Part shown: in pieces, positions 26,501 to 43,578 of the stretch
Numbering within the stretch: position 1 is the first letter of the stretch
Layout: each line of letters begins with the position of its first letter
DNA from: Ficedula albicollis
Taxonomy: Eukaryota > Chordata > Aves > Passeriformes > Muscicapidae
Length of the DNA: 64,000 nucleotides
Direction of reading: 5' to 3'
Assembly (NCBI RefSeq): GCF_000247815.1
Contig: NC_021700.1
Coordinates: 18,423,541-18,487,540 of the forward strand
Translations under genes and position numbers: made by a program
The notes under the pieces: generated by a model
Seen by the model: only the letters and a program-made list of their open reading frames with translations
Told to the model about the DNA's origin: nothing
Database searches by the model: none

Positions 26501-29500
26501 CTGATAAATGAGAGTCATCAACCTTGCCAATAAAATGGTTTTAAAAATTTTGAAGAGCCACAAAAAAACCCCAAAACAACAACAAAGGAAAACAAACAAA
26601 AACAAACAAACAAACAAATACCCAAAGCAAGGACACGTTTGTAGAAATTTGAGGAAGCTCATATTTCAGACAAGCTATTTAATCTCTCTGAGGCATGTTT
26701 GAATGCAATGATGACCCCTGCGCTCTGAGCCCCATCTGGCAGACAGCCGCATGCTGACCAGGAGGGGCAGAGCAGCAGGCTGACACGGAGCTCTCCGACC
26801 GCTCATCAGAGCAGTCTCCACTACCCATATGTCCAGCCACTAACCTGTCCAGCCACTAAACCATAATGCCTCCCTAACCCTTCCAAACTCCTTCAGGGAA
26901 GTCAGTTTAAGTCTGACAGGCATAGGTCTTTCCTCTGAGATTTTGGGAATGAAGGAGGGGAGTAGGAGGGATCCTAATGTTACCAATCTCACACGACTGC
27001 AAAGAGATGAGAATAAAGCGAGCCATCACCTTAAGTGACCTCTTGTTGTTCCCAGGAGAGTTCTAGAAAGCAAACGGCCTTTAACAATTCTGAAAAAAAA
27101 CCTTTTTCTTTTTTTTTCTAAGTCTGAGTTATAAGCCATTTACTGACCTCTTCATTTCAATTTCATAGCATGAAGACCAATTCTGTTTCAATAAATGTCT
27201 ATTCCTTTATATGTTACAAGTTCCTGCGGCCTTCAATTGAAATTTTTTATTTTCTTTATTTTAGTAAAAATATGTTATGGGAATGGACAGGAAAAAATTG
27301 CTTTAGCTTCTTTTGTAGTGCTCTTCATTGATTTCTGAGATGATAAATTGTTTGTAATACACCTATAAATGCACTCATTCAAGTGAAGATTACTCAACAA
27401 GATCCAAATCTGAGTGCAGTATCCGGCTGTCTCTGAGAATATCATAATGATTCTCCTTTGGGGACAATACTTTGGCACACTAACATAAATTTAAAGGTAT
27501 ACATAAAAAGCATATTTCAAGCTATACCTTTCCTGGTTCCATTGCTTGTCTGTATTCACTGCGACCCAGCAGATGAATAAACATCTTAGAGATATTTAAA
27601 GAGGTCTTAGAGACTTCTGTATTGAGGGGAAAAAAAATCAATACAAACCACAGTCCACATTTAAATAAAATAATACCTTTTTAGGGATCCTGTAATCCAG
27701 TGAATTTTTATGGAATTTTGAAATCCCATTTTTCTAAACTCTGCTTTTTCATGTCAGAACCAGAAGATCAGGCAATAGAATGTAGTAAGATAGTCTAATT
27801 TCTGTGCTGTCAGCACAAAGAAATGAAAAAGAAAATAGAAAGAAAATAGAAAAATTACATTCCAGTGTGTTTTCCAGGTCCATTTTTCTGTCCAAGAGTG
27901 GCTTTCAGTCTAATGTATTCTACTAAAGGCTGCTAGACAAAACAAGGTTTAATTTTAGAGAAGCACTGATCCAAAATGACCTTCCAGGGGATTTTCAAAA
28001 TTCACCATCGGAGTTCTGAAATAAAGATTCATCTTTATGGCAGGTTCCTAACATTTATTAATTAGCAATGTTTTCAAAGTGCATGAGGTTTTGATTTGGT
28101 GTAGGATGGCGCTAGACATAGCATGTGAGAAGCTAAAGACTTTCAGCTCCTATTGTCTTCAAAAGGAACAATGTGATTCTCTGTGTACAAATGTCCTAAG
28201 ATTTCTATGTGTTTAAAGTAGACAGGATCAAAAGGTTCAAATTAACATGTTCACATGTCATTGTTTAACAAGATAATTTTTTAACCCTAAGTACCTACAG
28301 AGCACTGATTGGGTGCACACTTATGTGATGCTTTTTGTGAATACTACAGGTGGGCAGAATATTCTGGAATTATTCCTTCGAAGTTTTGTGTCAATTCAAA
28401 AGTAAACTATTGCTCTCACTTTGATAAATGTTGTCATAGATAGCTTTTTGTGTTGACTACCCATCCATTTCTGTACTGAGGAAAATGGAGGTTGTTTAAG
28501 TGCGAGATGGAATCAGATTAACGTGATCTACAAAGTAAGAATTACTCTTTGAAGAAACTTGAGAATGATTTAAAAGAATTTTAAGAAACATATTTGGTCT
28601 TAAGAAAAACCCCAACAGTTTTAGATTAAAGTAAAAATCAATAGAAAACATAACTGTTGTGCCATGAAGTACAGCAGGTTAATGAGAAATGGAGGATTCT
28701 AATGATGTCTGCCCTTATCAATCATATTAATTGCTTTTATATTCATTTTACGAAAAATACCACAAACATATGAGTGATGGAAAAGGAATTTGGGCTGGCT
28801 TTAGGGGAGAAATGGGGAAAAGCTATGTTTTTTTAATGCTAGCTATTTCAGTAAAAAGAGATTTGGCATTAGAAGCTGACTATCACGAAACCCAACAAAT
28901 GTAATTCAATCTACATTGGAAGTTTTTTGCATAGTTTTCCTTTTCTTCCTTATATGTATAATGTGATCTTCTAACTGCTGCACAGATTAATTTATGACTT
29001 AAGCTGTATAGAATTCAGGCATATGACAAATATATGAAACTGCAAATTTAGTAATCATGGTTTTTTAATACATGCCTTTGTAATAACTTCTGATATCTAA
29101 AACAGATTTTGTTATCTCTCCATTGTCCATAAGATAAGTTTGTCATGAATGCAAACTGTGAGGATTTGTTCTAAGTAAACAGACTCTCCTAGAAGAGTAC
29201 ATAAAGTCTGTGTGACTTCCTCAATATAGTCAATAACCCTTAATTCTTTTTGTAGTGGTTTCTTAATTGTTAGTTTATTGAAAAGCTTTTATCAGTAATG
29301 TTTAATCTATCTACCTTGAAATAGGAATTCATCTAGGAATAAGTCCTTCCATATTATTCTCTAAGCCAATTTTGGTTGACCAAAGAGTGAAAGGATACAA
29401 ATAATTATCTGTACCATGAAGAATGCCTCAAAAATCAGAGCTAGGTTTCAACTCCCTTCATTCCTGCACAGTCATGCTGGTTTTTTTTTCCTTTATTCTG

Positions 29501-30060
29501 TTTATTTCATTTTATTTTTGTCTTTTGTCATAGTCACACAAGATAAAACTACATTGCTGTGAAGGAGAATCTGTTGAAAGGCTCTGAGTTCTGTTTAGAA
29601 AGAAAAAAAAGCTTTCTTCTTTGAACTAAGATTTTCTGTTCAAAAATCTAATTCTTTAATCTTAAAGCAATTTCCACTGCACTTTCACTTGCTTATTGAC
29701 CAAATTTCCAGGAGAAGGTACTTTCTTCTCTCTAGAATCATACCAATTACCAAGGGGAGCAGATATTCTGCATATCTCTAGCTCTGACCCCAGAGCACAG
29801 GGCTACATCAACAAGAAACTTCTTCCACCTCTCCCATGATGTTAAGTTTTCCAGTGAGAATTTAAAAATTGCTGGTGTTCTCTTCAAATCACCAAAATTA
29901 CTTGTAAACTGGACCTGCCTGTGCAATTTTGGGGTGAAAGGCTCTGTAGCAGCTTCTGACTTCATCAAGGCACAACCCATTTCACAGTAGGAGCGAAGAA
30001 GGCTCAGCATGGGCACAGTGTGATACCCCCCTGACCCTTTTACTCACACACAGTCAACCT

Positions 30061-30064
<4 letters not shown>
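23511..30064. other. Unassigned AT-rich sequence
   Basis: No gene is supported. Two GC-richer patches stand out: about 25490-25600, with a 117-codon plus frame at 25441-25794, and about 26710-26900. Neither resembles a family I know. Other content is simple repeats, listed separately. Confidence 0.5.
26572..26620. repeat. A-rich (CAAA)n microsatellite
   Basis: Imperfect CAAA and CAAAA units in an A-rich run. Confidence 0.85.

Positions 30065-30091
<27 letters not shown>
30065..30091. repeat. Poly-T tract, 27 bases
   Basis: Uninterrupted T run followed by five C. It could be the A tail of a minus-strand retrocopy, but I see no polyadenylation signal or retrocopy body to its right. Confidence 0.9.
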
Positions 30092-31210
30092 CCCCCTTGG
30101 TAAAAGTCCTCTTTGTTATTATTCTGATGACCAACTTGGGCAAAGCATAGATTTGACATCCATAATTCACACCAAATCTCACAAAAAGTGACATTTGCCA
30201 CTTTTAAAGTTGCCGCACAACTTTCCTCAATAATTGCTGGACTTCTGTAAGAAACATAAGGTGTACCTTGATAATTAAAAATAGTGAAAATGTTATTTTA
30301 CTGGTAAAATACTGCTTTTAATATGCAGTGTCCTCCAACCACCTCTGATCAGCGGGATTACTCAAAAAATTATGTAAGGAATACTTACTGAGATATTCCT
30401 ACTGTCAAGTTTTAGCCTTTTGATTTCAGTATTTTAAACTGACCTTCCCTGGCACCATTTTTCTCCATTGACTATAAAAAGAATTCCCCTGTTACAAAGA
30501 TATAAAAAGAATTATAGCCTTTTTATGTACTGAAAATAGATAAATTGGTCAGATTAGTGTTATTAGGAATCTGAATAAAAACAGAACCGTGAGTGACTGA
30601 AAAATGTCTCTTATCAGTGGAGTCCAGTGCCTTCAGGGCTTGTTTGGACAGTATCTGAGTGTGACGAAAACAATCCTGAAGAGATTGGAATAAAATTCTG
30701 ACCATAGCTAGGAAATGATATAAAGTCTTCCTACTTGATAAAAACTTCCCACCACAAACGGAATGCCATTCGTATCATTTGTTATCCTCTCACAATTGCC
30801 AAAAATTTCAGCAAAAGACAAAACAAAAAAATGGATCAACAATATATACCAGTTCTACTGCCTGTCTTTATGCTATTTGCAAGTTAACTCCAGACAGGAA
30901 TTTACATGTGACAGACTCAGGCAGAAGAAATTCCGATGCTACGAATTAGGCCATGTAAAAGATTTGGGGAACATTTCATCTCTGAGTAGGTGCCTTTTTT
31001 AAACAACCTCCAACCAAAGGAATACTGCTTTAAAGGTTTTGTCTTCTGATGATAGTCTTATGAAAACTGTGGCAGGCACTAGACATAGTGCTTATTCAAG
31101 GTGACAAAAGCAACGAGTTGTAGGATGGAACTGGAAAGCAAATATATGTTAAAACATGGAAAAACACATGTTCTTGCAAAATTTATGTATTAGCCAATGT
31201 CATTTTAAAT

Positions 31211-31270
31211 GAATAACAATAATAATAATAACAATAATGATAATAGGGATGATAATAATAATAATAGTGA
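31211..31270. repeat. Imperfect (AAT)n microsatellite
   Basis: AAT triplets interrupted by GAT and CAAT units. Confidence 0.85.
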
Positions 31271-31957
31271 TAAGAATATAGTGATAGGAATATTACACAG
31301 AGAAGCACCTTTTTAGTACATGCAGATTTGAAATTGAAATGAGTGGGAAATCTAGCTGAGTAAAGCCAGTGAGCCAGATCAAACTAGTACCAAGTTATCA
31401 GTCCATCAATATTCAAAACATTCCCTGGAGACAGCAGGAAATTCTGATCCAAGACAGTGACCTGAAAATAGAGATATATACAAAATGGGCTTACCACACT
31501 ACTAACAATAGAAATGCCTGCCTTTGTGATTTAACTGCAGTTTTGAAAACCTGCTCACCACCCAGACCTGGTAAAATATCTATATTGATTACAACTTGGC
31601 AGTAAGTGCTGTTTTTACTGTTGGCATGGCTCCCTTCCCACTTCATATCATCATGCCATTCACACGTTTAATTAAATATATTTCTCCAAGTGACTTCTGA
31701 TTACAAGGATAAGGCAAAACTTGATGCATTCAACTGGTCCAGGGTGATTACTAGCATTGTCCATGCTATTAGCAACAGTGCACTCAGTATCAATCTGGTA
31801 AAAGCTCCAAAAATTAATAGAAGATTCCCTTAAGAGGAAAAAAAATTGATATTCTTCTTTTTATTTCATCTGTTCCAGGACCATCAATAGCCATTACAGT
31901 ACCTTTCTTCCTTTCTAATTATTTATGCAACAACTTTTTTTTTTTCATGTTTATGGT

Positions 31958-32027
31958 CATCGTTATTACTTGATTATTTGAATCATTCCCACATCATTAT
32001 TACTAGGTTATTTGAAACATTCTCTGA
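31958..32027. repeat. Diverged 35-bp direct repeat, two copies
   Basis: TCATCGTTATTACTTGATTA near 31957 is echoed about 35 bp later by CATCATTATTACTAGGTTA. Several mismatches make this an older event than the near-identical duplications elsewhere in the window. Confidence 0.55.
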
Positions 32028-33405
32028 TAAATATAGAAACTCCTGTTCACTAAACTTCTTCAATTAAATTAGACTGTTTACTAATCTTCTTAAATCATGA
32101 ATCCAAATCTGAGGAAATAAAGAAAATGGCCAAACCCCCACTGAAACACCTAAGAAAATAAAGGAAATTACAGGCTTACATAACTTAATTACATAATATT
32201 ACTGATCTTACATAACTATGAGAAGATCAGTGGCTGTAAATATGCTTCTAGCTGAGGGATTCAAGCACTATTTAAGAAGGTTTGACATTGTCTGATTATT
32301 CATCTTTCTTAGCTCTGCGTGGCAGGTTTCAACAAAAAATTTCTGGGAAAAAAATCTGGAAACATTACAAGAGATGGTGAGATCAGATGGAGTTGGGAAA
32401 AGGTTATTTACCCAGTTCTTCATTACAAGTGAAGCAACATTGCCAAGGTCTGGAATACAGATTAATTTTAAAGATACCTGTTGTGATTACCTCATATAAA
32501 CATCAGTTTTCAGAACAAAAGCAGCTCTCAAAAGCCAAAGATTTTATCATTCTTCTAGTGTAGAAAAAACATTCATGCTCTGTTATAGAGAGCTAACAGC
32601 CGGAGCTAGCAGTCAGAACATTTTCAACTAAACATATAGCCAAAGAGCTTCACCAGAGTGAAACTTACTTTGGAGAGACATACCAGTTACAAACATTTTC
32701 ACAGGAAGCTTTGAGAGGTCGTGGTGCCCCTAGGCATCTTCATCAAGAAGGGAAGGATAAGCAGACTGTAAACTTTACACGTGCTAACTAGGGACAAGTA
32801 TTTTGAAGAAATTCTCTCAGTAAATATATGTTTAAGGATTTCATTATTTTTGTTCTATAACTGAAAAAAGAATACAGAAACAGAACTGGATTCTAGCAGC
32901 CCTTTCTACTAATATCTATTTCTGGTCAGATTACTTATCAGCTGAGGCCAAACCTTCCATGGCTGTAGCCACAGACTGCATGGCAGAAAGATGCAGGGTA
33001 GGCGAAGATCAGGAGTGATAACAGCAGCCCTGTGCTCTGGCTCATTGTCCTGATTTCCCTCCTCACTCAGCCATACAGTCTCCCACAACCCTGACAGTGA
33101 TCTCAAGGAAAGACATGGTAGAAGAATGAGATGTCTGTGATTGTTAAATAGTAGATACATTAACACTCAGACACTGTTCCTAAATTTCATTATTTGACAC
33201 AAAAATAAAAACAAAAATTTGGGACAAAGCCAAATCTTACCTTGACAATCATTGCTGAATGCCATTTGGAAGGTAAATTCTGAGTGTACTGCTGCTTGCC
33301 TTTACACCTCCAGTCTCCTTCACTAAGTTCTACTTCAATTAAAGCAGAAGATTCAAAACACAATAAAATTCACAAGCTAGTTAATTTGTAAAGGCTACTA
33401 TTTTT

Positions 33406-33408
33406 TAC

Positions 33409-33442
<34 letters not shown>
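33406..33442. repeat. (TTTTC)n and poly-T tract
   Basis: TTTTC units pass into a run of T. The tract ends in CAG and so mimics a splice acceptor, but no open exon follows. Confidence 0.85.
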
Positions 33443-33452
33443 CAGTGACTGT

Positions 33453-33477
33453 GGGAAGTTGACATTGTCAACTTCCC
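33453..33477. repeat. Perfect 25-bp inverted repeat
   Basis: GGGAAGTTGACA, one central T, then TGTCAACTTCCC. Both 12-bp arms match exactly. It lies 10 bp after the pyrimidine tract. Confidence 0.95.
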
Positions 33478-34280
33478 AAATTGTGGACCAAATCTATGTA
33501 TCTCTTAGACCTGATTTATGGCCAAAACTTGATGCTTCTTAAAAAGGTTGGAAAAATCAGTCTTGGAATATATGTGATCAAACTAACACAATCAAGATGA
33601 ATTGCACTTCTTAGCTTAGAGTTCATTATGTCTAAGCAATAATGGGTCAAGTGGCCTTCTTTAAAATGTCATATAATATGAAATAATCTTATAGCCTTTC
33701 ATGATGATAAGAAGACAACATAGTATTTGAGAGTTGTTAGTTCGTGAGTGGAAAGGATAACAGAGAAAAAATAATAAGTTAGCATGGTTAATAAAATAAA
33801 TATAGGAGTGGAACTATAAAGGGAGTTGATATTTTCTACAAGCTATTTGCAATAATATTAAAATGTGCTATGTGAAATTGAAATGGTTCTTAATTAATGA
33901 AGTCCAAAAGCAAAGGGATCTAACAAGTACTGTGATGCACAGATTCTTTCAGCATGTTCCATGAAGATGAGATTGCTTGACTGAAGAGAAATATCCGTGG
34001 CCAGATGAAGGTTAGACCATAGGCAGTTGCATCCAATACACCTTTTAAAAGTTTGTAAGCCTAGCTGCTGGAGGAAGGAAAGCCACAGAAAGGAGAGACA
34101 CGGATGGAGAAACAAGGGCATCCCTCAAGAAAGCCAGATACACAAATGTGACTCTAAACCAAAACAACAGATAACACTAAGTCTGCTAAATCATGCTGCT
34201 ATCAAAGTGCTGTGAAACTTCACAAAGTTCCAGCAGAAGCATTAATCTACTAGAGAAATGACACCTTCTCCTCTCTGGGA

Positions 34281-34440
34281 TTTTTTTTTTTGCTTGTTTG
34301 TTTGTTTGGGTTTTGGTTTGCTGTTGAGTTTGGACTTTTTTGGTTGTTTGCTTTGGTTTTTTAGGTTTGTTTGTGGGTTTATTTAGAAGTTTTTGTTTCA
34401 TTTTTGGTTTGTGTGTTTTGAGGGTTGTTTGTTTGTTTTA
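34281..34440. repeat. G/T-rich low-complexity tract, GTTT-based
   Basis: About 160 bp of T-rich GTTT-type units with interruptions. The minus strand gives a lysine, glutamine and threonine-rich frame that is a composition artefact. Confidence 0.85.
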
Positions 34441-36349
34441 AAAATAAATAACACCTAAAGAAATACTTTTCCTTACAGCATTTAGGTTTGACAGGACATG
34501 ACCTGTTTCTCCTACCACCAGTTCAGCAGAAATTAAGAAAGTGATTCTGCTTTGTATGGCACACAAAAATAGCTACTGCTTCAGGTGAGTGAGAGAAATT
34601 GGAGGGTATGAAAAGAAGTCTAGTGCTTTCTCTTTTATGGTGATCATGCTTAGAAGCTTTAGTCAGCAGTCAAGGCCTAACAGCAATGAGAATTAAGATC
34701 ATTTTATTAACAGATTATTTATAATCTTAGACTTGAATTCTGCCATCACTTTTGTGAGTGCACAGCTCTCCCATTGAAGCCATTTTCATAAGAATCACTA
34801 GTACTATTCACATTAAGCAAATATTGAAGAATAAATAATAGAACTAGGACACTGGCATACTCTTTTTTTGTAATCTCAAATGACAGTAGTTCTGACAATG
34901 TTCTATAGAATCCATGAAAAAAATTCCAAACAAAGAAAAGATCAACACTGAAGGCCTAGATCACATCTGGGTTTTGTCAAGACCTCTAATTTTATAAATA
35001 GTTGAAAAGCTAACCCCTCTCACTGTCAAATACTTCCACATTTTCTAGCACATGTAATTGGGAATCTGGCAACACAAAGGATTTCACTGAAAGAAACTGC
35101 TGTGAACATATTGTATGAATATACAAATAAAATGTGAACAATATGGTCAGAGTGGCTTATTATTTTTTCTACTAGGGCACATAGCATGCACAGGCAAGGG
35201 GATGTGTGTAGGATACACAGGCATGGGATAGCTCCTCACCATCTTACCAAGCAACCCCTGATTTGGCCTTCAGGTGCACAACACATCCCACTGAAGGGAG
35301 TTCTGCTTGTGCAGACCCCTTGCTGATTCTGCAGCATCAGACCTTCTCCAGTTACATCTCTGAATTACAGACTCAAAATCAAATGGCTGAACAATGTGCT
35401 TTTGATCTTGCTTCACCTGAATTCCTTATCCAACCAAATTGCCCAACACTTTGCACTAAGGCCACTACCTTGTTGCTCTCTAAAATATTTACTTCTCACA
35501 ACATGTCCTTTCTTGTCTGTTATAATCTTCTAAAAAAAGAGCCATTACAAAGCCCTAGTGATATAATAAAACACTACAAAGATTATAATTAGGAAGTATG
35601 TGAATTTAGATTGTTTCCTCCTATCCGATAGGAGGAACAGACAATTGCATAGTTCATCACTCTTAAGATTTTATTAATACAGAAATTAAGAAAACAGCCT
35701 AGAAAGCAAAATGGCAAAGCATAGTTAAATATCTATCATCAGCATAAAAAAAAGATTATTCCACTTTTTCACTTAGAGAGGGGAATTCCATCCAGTTGCC
35801 ACTTATGCATAAAATATATATAATTAATAAATAAAACTCAATATTTTGAAAAGAAGGAGAAAAACCTAACCAAACCAAAGCAAACTGAACCTACCAAACA
35901 AAAATCCTAGCACTTTAAAAAGTGGAAGGAAAGATGTAATAAAATGAACATTTAAATATTTTAGCAAGAATCTCTTCCTGAGTAAAAAAACAAACCCAAG
36001 GTAATTGCACCATAATTGAGAGTCAAAGAAAGCTTATCTGAGAGGACAGAGACTAAATTAAAGTTAAGATGACCATTTAGCCCTGCATAATGATATCAAA
36101 GACTACAGAAGTATAAAATGTCAAAAAGGAAGTAATTTCATATGGCCTGGCCATTTTAAAGCATAATAGACTAAAGAAATTCAATAAATTTATACAATAA
36201 CACTGGACTTTTAAAGTGCATCAGCATGTCTCACTGATTTCTTTTATCAACACATTTCTGGAAAATACATATTTCTGAAAAACACAGTCAGAAATATGCA
36301 CTGAGTACCTGAAAAAGTTTCTACAATATAATGTTTGATCAAACAAGAA

Positions 36350-36393
36350 AAAACAAACAAACAAACAAACAAACAAATCAAATCAAATCAAAA
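36350..36393. repeat. (AAAC)n then (AATCA)n microsatellite
   Basis: AAAC tetramers followed by about three AATCA pentamers. Confidence 0.9.
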
Positions 36394-36416
36394 CGAGACC
36401 TTAATCCTCCAGGTGA

Positions 36417-36516
36417 AGGTTTTTTTTCCCAAGCGCAAAGTAAAGAAACTAGATGAATCTGAAAAAGGTTTTTTTTTCCCAAGCGCAAAGTAAAGAAATT
36501 AGATGAATCTGAAAAA
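36417..36516. repeat. Tandem duplication, 50-bp unit, two copies
   Basis: Copies are 36417-36466 and 36467-36516. Each has an AGG-T run, CCCAAGCGCAAAGTAAAGAAA and TAGATGAATCTGAAAAA. Differences are one C/T substitution and changes around the T run and the unit start. Confidence 0.9.
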
Positions 36517-40006
<3,490 letters not shown>

Positions 40007-40422
40007 AGTTTTATTTAAATAATTGAATTCTTAAAACATATAATTTTAAAAAGTATTTAAATAGATTATTGTACTACTCAGTAACTGCTGGCAATGAAAG
40101 AGTGCTCTATATTTCTGTTTGTCTTATGCTATCTAATTGTTTGCAGTGAGCTCCTTAGCTTCAACTATATTGATGTATCTTTTTGAGGAAGATTTCTCAG
40201 TGTCACATCAGTGACACAGGATTAGCTATTCTTCCAAGTGCATTTCATGGATGATGATTTTGACTTTAGGCAAAAGAAACTGTATAGAATGCAGACCTGG
40301 TCTAAATTATCAGGAAACTTCCCACTTGATTAAATTGTTGCAATCTCCATTTATAGTAAAGTTGTAATCACACCTCAGCTTCTCTGCTGTACAGACAAGC
40401 AGCCGATGGGTATCACCAAAAC
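40007..40422. other. Unassigned sequence between G tract and direct repeat
   Basis: Ordinary AT-rich sequence; nothing recognised. Confidence 0.5.
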
Positions 40423-41940
40423 CACCTGTCAAGCTTCTTCATACCAGATAAGTCTCTGATGTTGGAACTTTAATCTACAAGTATTATTCTGTAACAAAAT
40501 CCTGTTTTCTAACTCAGCATTCTGGACTGCACTCATTTTTAAACTTACAATGAATTTATTATCCTTTTTGTTTCACCTCCTTTTATCTTGCTGGAGGATT
40601 CCAAATGGAATGCTTAGAGTGAATCTACTCGGAAGGTTTTAAAATGGTCATTAGGCACTTTTTCCACTTTTTAATGTGATCAAATATGAACATATTCTTT
40701 GAAGAATTGAAGTTCTGAATGACCCAAACATATCAAAACAGCAATATTTATTATCAGCTGAATGAAAACAGTAGTCCCTTTCTCTGATGCAATGATTTTC
40801 ACCTTTGAATTTGACACCCAGAAAATAAGGTGAGGCATCCATAGAATGATTAATGCTGCTTTCAAAAGAACTACTCAAGTAAATAGTGTTTGTGAGGATG
40901 TGTTGTGTACACAGAAAGTGTTTGTATTGTAATTGTATTATCTATTTGTACAGGGCTGATAGGTCATTTCCCTTGCAAACTTAAAATTATATAAATTATA
41001 AAATTATATATAAATTATATATATATATATAAAATAATATAGGGAGCCTGGACCCTTTCTCATCAGTGCCAGTTTCTCACTCCTGAGAGGAATCCCAGCT
41101 GGTTCCTAGAACTCTTTGTACTATTGAAGAAATACTCTGGGCTCCTTTCTGTCCTGAAAATCATGCAAAAACCACAGCTTCTCTGAAACATAAAGTCCTT
41201 TTACTGTTTGTCATTCCTAGGTAGTGGTCTGGCTTTGGCTGACCTGCAAAGTGCTTTTCTGTGTATTTTGATAAGGTATCACAATAAGGTATTGATGACC
41301 TGCATTGTTCATCATTCAAAACGTGAAATTTCACCTGTCAAGCTTCTTCATACCAGATAAGTCTCTGATGTTGGAACTTTAATCTACAAGTATTATTCTG
41401 TAACAAAATCCTGTTTTCTAACTCAGCATTCTGGACTGCACTCATTTTTAAACTTACAATGAATTTATTATCCTTTTTGTTTCACCTCCTTTTATCTTGC
41501 TGGAGGATTCCAAATGGAATGCTTAGAGTGAATCTACTCGGAAGGTTTTAAAATGGTCATTAGGCACTTTTTCCACTTTTTAATGTGATCAAATATGAAC
41601 ATATTCTTTGAAGAATTGAAGTTCTGAATGACCCAAACATATCAAAACAGCAATATTTATTATCAGCTGAATGAAAACAGTAGTCCCTTTCTCTGATGCA
41701 ATGATTTTCACCTTTGAATTTGACACCCAGAAAATAAGGTGAGGCATCCATAGAATGATTAATGCTGCTTTCAAAAGAACTACTCAAGTAAATAGTGTTT
41801 GTGAGGATGTGTTGTGTACACAGAAAGTGTTTGTATTGTAATTGTATTATCTATTTGTACAGGGCTGATAGGTCATTTCCCTTGCAAACTTAAAATTATA
41901 TAAATTATAAAATTATATATAAATTATATATATATATAAA
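40423..41940. repeat. Direct repeat of about 610 bp at 909-bp spacing, copies identical up to the AT tails
   Basis: Copy 1 is 40423 to about 41033 and copy 2 is 41332 to about 41940. I found no difference until the AT dinucleotide run at the right end, where copy 1 is slightly longer. A 75-codon frame occurs identically in both (40651-40878 and 41560-41787, minus), simply because of the duplication. The 298-bp spacer (41034-41331) is single copy and unassigned. The right edge of both copies falls in AT repeats, a plausible breakpoint. The region starts about 420 bp after the G tract. Confidence 0.95.
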
Positions 41941-43578
41941 ATATATAAATTACAGGTTATATAATAACAATAATAGTAATAGAACATGTAATTATTACAT
42001 GACACAAAGGATAAAGCTATTGTCACTCAGGAGACAGAGAAAACTTTGACGGTTGCATCACTTAGAATTTCACTCAGAGAACTTTTTGCACCCTAGATCA
42101 ACTGCAAGCGTGACTTACAATAACATAATAATGAGGGTCATATTTTAAATGGCATTAGTGCACTTTAGTTGGACCATAGGTTGGCACATAGCACTCCAGT
42201 GTACAGATTACAGTCATTTCAGAAGGCTCCAGCTGAGCTAGGTGGAAAGGCCATAGCAGCCTATGCTAAATAGTAGAAAAAAAAATTTCCTGCTGAGAAC
42301 TTTATGTGGAGCTGCCGTGGGGCATATCTACACACCACTGCAATCTACAGGGTGGACACAAAAGAGGAGCATCCCCTGGGATTTGGCAGAGTCTCACTGT
42401 GGCTGTGATTCAACCTTACACCTTCTCCTTTCGCAGAACTATTTTATCAGGATTCTGTCCCTCCCCTTTCACCTTTATCCAACTCACCCCGTGAAAGAAT
42501 ATGGATTAAATTAAGCCATCCAAAAAACATTTTTCTTTTGAATTTCATTTTTTGAAAATAATAATTTCATTGATTGAAAGGATTCCATGATTAGTCTTGT
42601 CATTCTGACTAATGGATTCAATAGCATCCCTATAGTGGAAACAAGTAATTTGGGAATAAATGAGAAAGGCTTAACCAAGCAGGATTTCTGGAGAAAATGT
42701 CTGTGGAGTGATCTCTCTAATGTGGGCATTGTTCATATGGAAGAGTTTGAAGAATAGGGTGATTAAAGCAGCCACTGAATCTGCTTGCAAATAATGCCTC
42801 AATGCAGAGCACAGAAAATGTGTTCTTCTCACTGAAATTGTGTCAGTTTTCACATAGCTTTAAAATGAATTATTTTCTTGGAGAAACTCTAGGATTGTAC
42901 TACATTTGAAATATTGGCTTTGTTTGTTTTTTTTTTTAATGCTTATTGTCATGGTAGGGAAATATAAGTAAGCAATGGGGTAAGATAATGTGGGAGGACT
43001 ACATATGTGTAGAATTAATACTGAAATATGTTAGAATACTTTAAAAAGCTATGTGAATAACACCACCCCTTAAATTAGAAGACATTTCTTTTAATAAGTT
43101 CATTATTGTGTCTTAATTTCATTGAAAAAATGGGGAAAAGGTTATTAAATGAATGCCTTTGGTTTAGCTTTGTGTGTCATTCTACTAACTGGTTTAGCCC
43201 TTGTGCTATTTTTCACACATCCATTGTGAATAGAATTGTATTTTTTTCATGCTCCAAATAGAAGTAAATTTAGAAATTTACTATGCTATGCTAATGCTAA
43301 TGCTAATGCTAATTTATGATGATGTTAACTGTGCTACTGAAGATCTCTTTGCAAAATACAATTTACAATACCAAGATAAACTACATGGTACCACAGTTGT
43401 AAGTTATCCGAAGAAGATAATGTTTCTTCTCATTAATATTTGATATTACCAAGGCAAAAAGCAAGCAATCAGAATCACGTTTCTTCACCATTTAAAATTC
43501 TCAGAATAAAATTTGGATTCTAGATGGAAATCTACTTCTTTCTGAAATGCACCAAAGTGTAAGCTGCATTTATAGAGA
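41941..43578. other. Unassigned AT-rich sequence
   Basis: Nothing is recognised apart from a short hexamer repeat at 43281-43313. Overlapping frames at 42263-42514 are shadows of one another. Confidence 0.5.
43281..43313. repeat. Short (CTATG)/(CTAATG)n repeat
   Basis: Two CTATG units are followed by four CTAATG-type units. Confidence 0.85.

Larger units (their letters stand above)
30092..36349. other. Unassigned AT-rich sequence
   Basis: No gene or transposon is recognised. It contains simple repeats and a perfect palindrome, listed separately. A 109-codon plus frame at 35263-35592 has no recognisable domain and no supporting splice or promoter context. Confidence 0.5.

Noticed and set aside
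30065..30091. Poly-T as the tail of a processed pseudogene on the minus strand
   Set aside because: No polyadenylation signal or coding body was seen to its right. The same reasoning applies to the T run at 53223-53259.
33406..33452. Pyrimidine tract with CAG as a splice acceptor on the plus strand
   Set aside because: No coding-like exon follows; the tract is a simple (TTTTC)n repeat.
40651..41787. Two identical 75-codon minus frames that could suggest a conserved duplicated gene
   Set aside because: The DNA of the two copies is identical throughout, coding or not, so identity shows recent duplication rather than protein-level conservation.
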